The notes under the pieces: generated by a model
Told to the model about the DNA's origin: nothing
What the model saw: the letters and a program-made list of their open reading frames with translations, nothing else
Databases searched by the model: none
In this document: one piece after another, positions 59,514 through 64,000 of the stretch
Layout of the letters: each line of letters opens with the position of its first letter
How positions within the stretch are numbered: the stretch's first letter is position 1
Position numbers and translations under genes: made by a program
Assembly: GCF_036226745.1 (NCBI RefSeq)
Contig: NZ_CP109013.1
Span: forward strand, 372,001 to 436,000
Reading direction: 5' to 3'
DNA from: Streptomyces sp. NBC_00683
GTDB lineage: Bacteria > Actinomycetota > Actinomycetes > Streptomycetales > Streptomycetaceae
Length of the DNA: 64,000 nt

Positions 59514-60071
59514 ATGCATGCGGAGAACGCACTCGCTCACGGAGAGGACGCCGAGTCGTCGGATCTGGCCGAAAGTGATAGTGCACTTCGCCGGAACTGG
59601 GCGCGGGATCTCGGCATCGGGGCAGCCGGATTCACGACGCACAGCCTGGCCGCCGATGCCGAAAGTCTGCAGCGGGCACGGTTGTTCGTCCGCGACGCGC
59701 TGGAGCAGTGGGGTCTGCGGTCCTGCGCGGACGAGGTCTCGCTCGTCGCCGGTGAGCTGGTCAGCAACGCGGTGTGTCACGCGCTGCCCACGTCCGGGGA
59801 GCCCGCCGCCAGGTCAACGGCGTGGCTCGGCCTCGCACGTCAGGACAGCACACTGGTCTGCGCGGTGAACGATCCGAGCCCCGATGTCCCCGTACTGCGC
59901 GACGCGGACGAGTCGTTGGAGCGCGGACGGGGTCTGCGCATCATCAACGCGCTGAGCAGCTCGTGGGGTTGGTCTCGTCCGACGAGCGCGGGCAAGACCG
60001 TCTGGGCCCGGATTCCCGTTGCCCAGGGGTACTCCTCGGGGCCCGGCACCGTCCGCCCCGGCTCGGCCTGA
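59514..60071 (+). CDS. ATP-binding protein (anti-sigma-factor-like HATPase)
   Basis: A 185-residue HATPase_c protein of the RsbW/AbaA-associated type. FVRDALEQWGLRSCADEVSL, VAGELVSNAVCHA contains the N-box (ELVSNAV.HA, Asn near residue 87), DPSPDVPVLRDADESLERGR and GLRIINALSSSWGW the G1/G2 boxes (GRGLRII), and KTVWARIP the last strand. Usually such proteins bind sigma factors or anti-anti-sigma proteins. It is divergent from the DUF397 gene, completing the WhiJ-like locus. Confidence 0.92.
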   Translation: MHAENALAHGEDAESSDLAESDSALRRNWARDLGIGAAGFTTHSLAADAESLQRARLFVRDALEQWGLRSCADEVSLVAGELVSNAVCHALPTSGEPAARSTAWLGLARQDSTLVCAVNDPSPDVPVLRDADESLERGRGLRIINALSSSWGWSRPTSAGKTVWARIPVAQGYSSGPGTVRPGSA

Positions 60072-60133
60072 TCAGACCGGCCCCGCGGGGACCGACGCGA
60101 TCAGGCCCATCGGGTGGGGAGCGGTGCGGGTGG

Positions 60134-60766
60134 CTACAGGCCGACGAGCGCCGTCCAGGCCTCGGCCAGTACCGCGTGCCCGAGCGGGGTCGGGTGGACG
60201 CCGTCCCCGGCGATGTGCTCGGGGCCGCCCGCGGTCCGCGCGGCCTGGTTGAGCAGACCGTCGGCGGCCAGCAGCGTGGCGTCGAACTCCTCGGAAAGCC
60301 GGCGGACCGCGTGGATCCGGGGGTCGAGGTCCTCGCGCCAGGCCCACTGCTCGGCCGTGACCGGAACCAGGAAGGGCTCGACGAGGATCAGCTGCGCGTC
60401 CGAACCTTCCCGGATCTGCGTGAGGATGGCCCGGTAGTCCTCCTCGTACGCACGCAACGAGGTGACATCACCCGAGTCGTAGCGGCGCCAGGTGTCGTTC
60501 ACGCCGATCAGCACGGACACCACGTCGGGCTTGAGATCGACGGCGTCCTCGCGCCACCGGGCACGGAGGTCCGAAGCCCGGTTGCCGCTGATTCCCCGGT
60601 TTATGAAGGTGATGTCGCTCTCCGGCCGCGCAGACCGTACGAGGTCGGCGGCCAGCCGCGCGTAGCCCCGGCCCAGGGGGTGGTCCGGGTCGGACGTCCG
60701 GCCCGCGTCGGTGATGCTGTCCCCCTGGAACAGGACGGTGGCTGCGCCGTGCAGGGTGATGGTCAC
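60134..60766 (-). CDS. SGNH/GDSL hydrolase
   Basis: A 210-residue serine esterase. LFQGDSITDAGRTSD is block I with the nucleophile Ser (GDS, residue 16), FINRGISGNRASDLRARW block II (Gly), VSVLIGVNDTWRR block III (Asn in GxND) and AGDGVHPTPLGHAVLAEAW block V (catalytic Asp/His, DGVHP). It lacks a signal peptide, so it is probably cytoplasmic, hydrolysing acetyl or other short esters on sugars. GTG 60766 is the start. Confidence 0.92.
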   Translation of the reverse strand: MTITLHGAATVLFQGDSITDAGRTSDPDHPLGRGYARLAADLVRSARPESDITFINRGISGNRASDLRARWREDAVDLKPDVVSVLIGVNDTWRRYDSGDVTSLRAYEEDYRAILTQIREGSDAQLILVEPFLVPVTAEQWAWREDLDPRIHAVRRLSEEFDATLLAADGLLNQAARTAGGPEHIAGDGVHPTPLGHAVLAEAWTALVGL

Positions 60767-60906
60767 GCAATGCTCCGAAGGACGAAGAACGCCGAGGCGC
60801 GGGTGCCCTGTCCACCTTGCGGTGGCGGCAGCTGCAACCTAGCAAGGGCTCCGCCTCCGGAGCAGCCCGCTTCCGTCCACTGAGACTGCCGGCACCGGGT
60901 CGGGGA

Positions 60907-61158
60907 CTACCGGAAGGACGCCGGTGCGCGTACCGCACTGAAGTCGAGCGCCCGGTCCACCTCTCGCAGGGTCTGCTCGGCCACCCGTCGCACCTCGGCG
61001 GGAACGTCGCCCTGCTCCTCCACGAGGCCGGCGTAGATCGGCGCGTCGGATCTGTCTACGAAACTCACGGCGAATTGCCCATCGATAGGTAATGCCCGCC
61101 AATCAGCGGAAACGGGAGCAGAGTCTACGCGTCCCCCTCCGGCCGCCGAGGGGCGCAT
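60907..61158 (-). CDS. Hypothetical small protein
   Basis: An 83-residue frame: SADWRALPIDGQFAVSFVDR, SDAPIYAGLVEEQGDVPAEV, then a helix RRVAEQTLREVDRALDFSAV. The C-terminal two thirds use Streptomyces-like codons, whereas the start region around the ATG at 61158 is less convincing and lacks a clear ribosome binding site. No family recognised; it could be a small regulator or a decayed tail. Confidence 0.4.
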   Translation of the reverse strand: MRPSAAGGGRVDSAPVSADWRALPIDGQFAVSFVDRSDAPIYAGLVEEQGDVPAEVRRVAEQTLREVDRALDFSAVRAPASFR

Positions 61159-61231
61159 CAGGGATCGGACGCCACCCCGCGGAAAACCGCTTGTCGGCAG
61201 GCGGTGACCGCTGCCAGGATGATCACACCGA

Positions 61232-61304
61232 AGGGGTGTAGCTCAGAGGCCAGAGCGCCGGTCTCCAAAACCGGATGCCGCAGGTTCGACTCCTGTCTCC
61301 CCTG
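61232..61304 (+). tRNA. tRNA-Trp (anticodon CCA)
   Basis: The cloverleaf folds: acceptor arm 61232-61238 with 61297-61303, D-stem GCTC/GAGC, a perfect 5-bp anticodon stem (61258-61262 with 61270-61274) and loop CTCCAAA giving anticodon CCA, 5-base variable loop, and T-arm GCAGG/CCTGT with TTCGACT. The acceptor has a T.T mismatch at pair 6-67 and the T-stem a G-U at its base. CCA is not encoded. The gene is not followed by secE, which normally accompanies the main tRNA-Trp gene in streptomycetes. Confidence 0.9.
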
Positions 61305-61316
61305 CTCACGCAGAAC

Positions 61317-61360
61317 CGCCACCGCCCCTCGACCGCACATGCGGTCGAGGGGCGGTGGCG
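61317..61360. terminator. Strong hairpin, 20-bp stem, between tRNA-Trp and ohr
   Basis: 61317-61336 pairs perfectly with 61341-61360 around the 4-base loop ACAT. It serves the tRNA on one side and the minus-strand ohr gene on the other. Confidence 0.9.
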
Positions 61361-61388
61361 CGCACGGAGGCGGTGCGAGCCGGGTCCA

Positions 61389-61799
61389 CTACTCGATGAC
61401 GAGTTCGACCTCTATGTTCCCGCGGGTGGCCTTGGAGTACGGGCAGAAGGCGTGCGTGGCCTCGACCAGCCGACGGCCGGTCTCGCCCTCGAGAGCCTCC
61501 GGCAGCTCGACGCGCATGACGACCGCGAGGCCGAAGCCCGTGTCGTCCTTCCCGATCGACACCTCGGCCGTCACGGAGACGTCCTTGGTGTCGAGCTTCA
61601 TCTCGCGGCCGACCGAGCTCATCGCGCTGGCGAAGCAGGCCGCGTATCCGGCGGCGAACAGCTGCTCCGGGTTGGTGCCCTTCCCGTTGCCCCCGAGGGC
61701 CGGCGGCAGGGCGAGGCCGAGGTCGATCTGGCCGTCCGAACTCACTGCCCGGCCTTCACGGCCGTTCGCGGTGGCGACAGCGGTGTACAGCGCGTCCAT
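61389..61799 (-). CDS. ohr: Organic hydroperoxide resistance protein Ohr
   Basis: A 136-residue Ohr of the OsmC superfamily, a thiol-dependent peroxidase that reduces organic and fatty-acid hydroperoxides. MDALYTAVATANGREGRAVS is the family start. The catalytic Cys pair is present: GYAACFASAM (near residue 55) and HAFCPYSKATRGN (near residue 119). RxxxE-type support residues are in PEQLFAAG. ATG 61799. It is divergent from an OhrR-type MarR gene with an OhrR-like box between. Confidence 0.95.
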   Translation of the reverse strand: MDALYTAVATANGREGRAVSSDGQIDLGLALPPALGGNGKGTNPEQLFAAGYAACFASAMSSVGREMKLDTKDVSVTAEVSIGKDDTGFGLAVVMRVELPEALEGETGRRLVEATHAFCPYSKATRGNIEVELVIE

Positions 61800-61851
61800 G
61801 GAATGACCTTCTCTCGTACGACGGCGACCGCGGGCCGGTCACCTCCAAGAG

Positions 61852-61884
61852 AATTGCACATAACTTAATTGTGCACAACTCAAT
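61852..61884. promoter_or_regulatory. OhrR box region
   Basis: An AT-rich block between ohr and ohrR contains TTGTGCACAA, a perfect 10-base palindrome (61869-61878), and a related half-site AATTGCACA at 61852-61860, 14 bases away. This matches the AATTGxxCACAATT form of OhrR operators. Confidence 0.65.
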
Positions 61885-61910
61885 GATGGGCGGCAGGTTA
61901 CTCTGGACTC

Positions 61911-62390
61911 ATGACGCCACCGCCGATCGCCGCTCCCGACCTGACGGACCTCCCGGACTCCGAGCTCCTCCGGCTGGACCACCAGGTCTGCTTCTCGCTC
62001 CAGGCCGCCTCCCGCGCCTTCGGCGGCGTCTATCGCGAAGCGCTCAGGGAACTCGGCCTCACCTACCCCCAGTACCTCGCGATGATGGTCCTGTGGGAGC
62101 ACGGCCCACTCCCGGTGAAAACGATCGGTGAGCGGCTGCACCTGGACTCCGGAACGCTGTCCCCGCTGCTCAAGAGGCTGGAAGCGGCCGGACTCGTCAA
62201 GCGCGAACGCAGTCCGGAGGACGAACGGTCGGTCACCGTCCACCTCACCGGGGCTGGAACCGCGCTGCGCGAGCGCGCGCTGCCCGTTCCGCGCACGATC
62301 CTCGGAGCCACGGGCATGTCGGTCCAGGAGATCCTCGCCCTGCAGGAGACCCTCGGACGGCTCACGGCCTCCCTGGGCCGGAACGACTGA
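61911..62390 (+). CDS. ohrR: OhrR-type MarR regulator
   Basis: A 159-residue MarR protein of the OhrR group. LDHQVCFSLQAASRAFGGVY holds the conserved sensing Cys near residue 27, where OhrR is oxidised by organic hydroperoxides. LTYPQYLAMMVLWEHGPLPV, KTIGERLHLDSGTLSPLLKR is the HTH and LEAAGLVKRERSPEDERSVT the wing. It represses the divergent ohr gene until oxidation. ATG 61911. Confidence 0.95.
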   Translation: MTPPPIAAPDLTDLPDSELLRLDHQVCFSLQAASRAFGGVYREALRELGLTYPQYLAMMVLWEHGPLPVKTIGERLHLDSGTLSPLLKRLEAAGLVKRERSPEDERSVTVHLTGAGTALRERALPVPRTILGATGMSVQEILALQETLGRLTASLGRND

Positions 62391-62485
62391 GGACTCGCTC
62401 GTCGCCCTCGCACCGGAACCGCAGCGGTCGCAGGAGTTTCCCCGCCGAAATAGGATGCACGTACTAACGCACCGCGGAGCGGCCC

Positions 62486-63319
62486 ATGAACCGGCGTCGA
62501 ACTCCCAGATCAGCGAGCGCCGAGGACCTGCTCAGCACACTGCAGCACCTGACTGCCCGTGCCCGGCAGGAGGTGGAGCTGCACCAGGCGCGAGTCGAGC
62601 TGGCCGGCGCCCTGCAGCGCAAGATGCTGCCTGCTGCGCTGCCCTCGCTGCCGGGGCTTCAGATCGCCGCCCGATACGCACCCGCCCGTGACGGGCTGGA
62701 CATCGGCGGCGACTGGTACGACGCGTTCCTGCTTCCGGACGGCTCGCTCGGACTGGTCATAGGGGATGTCCAGGGTCACGACGTCGAGGCGGCGGCCTTC
62801 ATGGGGCAGATACGCATCGCCATGCGCGCCATCGCCCTCTCGGCCAGCGATCCGGGCGAGGTCATGGGGCGGACGAACGACCTGATTCTCTCGGTGGACT
62901 CCAGTCTCTTCGCCACATGCTCGTTCTTGCGGCTGGACCCCCTGACCGGGGACCTGCAGAGCGCGCGGGCCGGCCATGTGGCCAGTGTGTGGGCCACTAG
63001 CGACGGGCGGTCGGGGATCACGGCGGACGCGGGAGGACTCCCCCTGGGCATCGACGCCCACCAGCACTATCCGGTCACGCGGCGCACGCTGGCCGCCGAC
63101 GGATCCTTCGTCCTGGTCACCGACGGGGTCGTCGAAGGACCCTCGCTGTCGATCGGGGACGGCCTGGAGCGGGTCAGGCGGCTGGTGAGCTCCCACGCCG
63201 GGGCCACGGCCGAGGAACTGGCCGACAGGGTGCTCCGGGCAGGAGCCCTCACCGGCCACGAGGACGATGTGGCCGTCCTCGTCCTGCGTCACGAGCTTCG
63301 CCCGACAGGCGCCAGGTGA
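62486..63319 (+). CDS. SpoIIE-type PP2C serine/threonine phosphatase
   Basis: A 277-residue phosphatase. A short coiled coil (ARARQEVELHQARVELAGAL) leads into LQRKMLPAALPSLPGLQIAA, the RsbU-type start, then RYAPARDGLDIGGDWYDAFL with the metal-binding GGDWYD, LVIGDVQGHDVEAAAFMGQI (GDVxGHG) and AGHVASVWA, FVLVTDGVVEG (TDG) and GHEDDVAVLVLR (DDxAVL). It should dephosphorylate an anti-anti-sigma factor. ATG 62486. It precedes a MASE1 sensor in the same direction. Confidence 0.93.
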   Translation: MNRRRTPRSASAEDLLSTLQHLTARARQEVELHQARVELAGALQRKMLPAALPSLPGLQIAARYAPARDGLDIGGDWYDAFLLPDGSLGLVIGDVQGHDVEAAAFMGQIRIAMRAIALSASDPGEVMGRTNDLILSVDSSLFATCSFLRLDPLTGDLQSARAGHVASVWATSDGRSGITADAGGLPLGIDAHQHYPVTRRTLAADGSFVLVTDGVVEGPSLSIGDGLERVRRLVSSHAGATAEELADRVLRAGALTGHEDDVAVLVLRHELRPTGAR

Positions 63320-63373
63320 CGTAGGGGCCGGGCCGCGCGTGTCACGGCCGCCTGCCGTCACGGGCGGTGTCTG

Positions 63374-64000
63374 ATGAGATGCGTGATCCGCAGCGAGGAA
63401 TCGAGACGTCGGACCCTGTTCGCCCTGCAGATGCTGGGCGTCACTGCTGCCTACTACGCGTCCGGACAGCTCGGTCTGTTCAGGCAGGTGACCGTGAACG
63501 GCGCCGTCGTGTCGCCGCTCTGGCCCCCTACGGGCATCGCCGTGGCCGCCCTGCTGTACCTGGGTATCCGGGTCTGGCCCGCGATCGCGGTCGGATCACT
63601 GCTCAGCGTCGTCTCGATCAGTGGCGAACTCAGCCTCTCGAGCGTCGGCATCGCGGTAGGCAGCACGCTGGCCCCCGTGTGTTCCTTTCTCGCGCTCCGC
63701 GCGGTGGGTTTCCGCAAGGAACTGGACCGCCTGCGCGACGGCGTCGCCCTCGTCTTCCTGGGAGCCATGGGCAGCATGCTCATCAGTGCGACCGTCGGTG
63801 CCGGAGTCCTGCTGCTCAACGGGAATCTCCCGTCGGGGAAGTTCTGGCCCGTCTGGTCGGCCTGGTGGGCCGGCGACACCATGGGAGTACTCATGGTCAC
63901 TCCGCTGCTGCTCGTCCTGCGTACGGCACGTATGCCCCGGCGTGGTGACCGGTGGGCGGAGCCCGCGGCACTGGCGGTGGTCACGGTGGTGCTTGCCGTG
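63374..64000 (+). CDS. MASE1 domain sensor protein, 3' end outside window
   Basis: The first 209 residues of a longer protein, open to the right edge. TLFALQMLGVTAAYYASGQL, VSPLWPPTGIAVAALLYLGI with the MASE1 signature (S.lWPptGialAall), RVWPAIAVGSLLSVV, ALVFLGAMGSMLISATVGAG and WSAWWAGDTMGVLMVTPLLL give about six to seven membrane helices of a MASE1 sensory domain (WxGD...G.l.vtP). Such domains precede kinase, GGDEF or SpoIIE outputs; the output here is not visible. ATG 63374 is the best start but lacks a strong ribosome binding site. Confidence 0.85.
   Translation, partial: MRCVIRSEESRRRTLFALQMLGVTAAYYASGQLGLFRQVTVNGAVVSPLWPPTGIAVAALLYLGIRVWPAIAVGSLLSVVSISGELSLSSVGIAVGSTLAPVCSFLALRAVGFRKELDRLRDGVALVFLGAMGSMLISATVGAGVLLLNGNLPSGKFWPVWSAWWAGDTMGVLMVTPLLLVLRTARMPRRGDRWAEPAALAVVTVVLAV

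Noticed and set aside
57169..60071. Conservon (cvn) operon
   Set aside because: The ATPase and regulator resemble WhiJ-type partners, but the roadblock protein, DUF742 and GTPase genes of conservons are missing.
61158..61340. A 60-residue minus-strand frame over the tRNA-Trp
   Set aside because: It is the complement of the tRNA gene and its terminator, with no ribosome binding site.
1..64000. CRISPR array
   Set aside because: No set of regularly spaced identical repeats of 20-40 bases was seen; the tandem repeats found (40301, 43048) are 6-7 base units without spacers.
1..64000. Large NRPS/PKS biosynthetic cluster or intact prophage
   Set aside because: No modular synthase, capsid, terminase or integrase gene was recognised; the IS fragments are isolated.

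Overview
The window is high-GC actinobacterial DNA, almost certainly from a Streptomyces or close relative. Codon third positions are strongly G/C, GTG starts are frequent, and stops and starts often overlap (GTGA, TGATG). The gene families are typical of that genus: ECF41 sigma factor, DUF5753 XRE regulator with DUF397 partner and HATPase, SAM methyltransferase of the DUF574 type, GPP34, TerD, DUF6228, mycothiol-type maleylpyruvate isomerase fold and SpoIIE-type PP2C. The content is accessory rather than housekeeping: many small regulator/enzyme pairs, several secreted proteins, decayed insertion sequences, and no large biosynthetic cluster or intact prophage.

Region 1 (1-10.7 kb): a TraB-like partial gene, a DUF2975/HTH pair behind a perfect palindrome, a SUKH protein, an FAD oxidoreductase with its ECF41 sigma factor, a DHFR-like protein, and two VOC genes in inverted orientation that share a 98%-identical core. 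A GPP34/pentapeptide pair lies between the VOC genes. A 2-phosphosulfolactate phosphatase-like gene follows, and then an IS982 relic whose ends enclose an unrelated gene, and an IS5-type remnant.

Region 2 (10.7-24.4 kb): a MerR regulator fused to HEAT repeats, in an operon with a second HEAT protein and behind a MerR-type promoter. Then come a carbonic anhydrase, GNAT/SUKH genes, an Old Yellow Enzyme with divergent MarR regulator, a secreted PQQ-type sugar dehydrogenase with a DasR-like site upstream, DoxX, a TetR-AidB pair, and the RNA enzymes ThpR and TrmO.

Region 3 (24.5-38.2 kb): a tandem pair of DUF4139 proteins, epoxide hydrolase, LtrA, a headless TetR fragment, a lipoprotein, a GlxA-type AraC regulator facing a DJ-1/PfpI gene, and a 1007-residue secreted four-domain protein (PA14, sugar-dehydrogenase-like propeller, CBM, DUF1080) next to a PP2C-like phosphatase.

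Region 4 (38.2-53.7 kb): more divergent regulator/enzyme pairs (TetR/hydrolase, SMP-30/Lrp, HxlR/RidA, DoxX/MarR), TerD, a His-rich DUF4396 membrane protein behind a CsoR-like palindrome, a PH-like membrane protein, a secreted tyrosine phosphatase and a secreted pectate-lyase-like beta-helix protein.

Region 5 (53.7-64 kb): a secreted FG-GAP protein, a HemC paralogue, a WhiJ-like cluster (DUF574 methyltransferase, XRE/DUF5753, DUF397, HATPase), an SGNH hydrolase, a tRNA-Trp with an acceptor-stem mismatch, the Ohr/OhrR peroxide pair, a SpoIIE-type phosphatase and the start of a MASE1 sensor running off the end.

The recurring architecture is a stress- or ligand-sensing regulator divergent from, or in operon with, one redox or detoxification enzyme, with a readable palindrome in the shared promoter. 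Functions are inferred from recognisable motifs and family knowledge; no searches were run.
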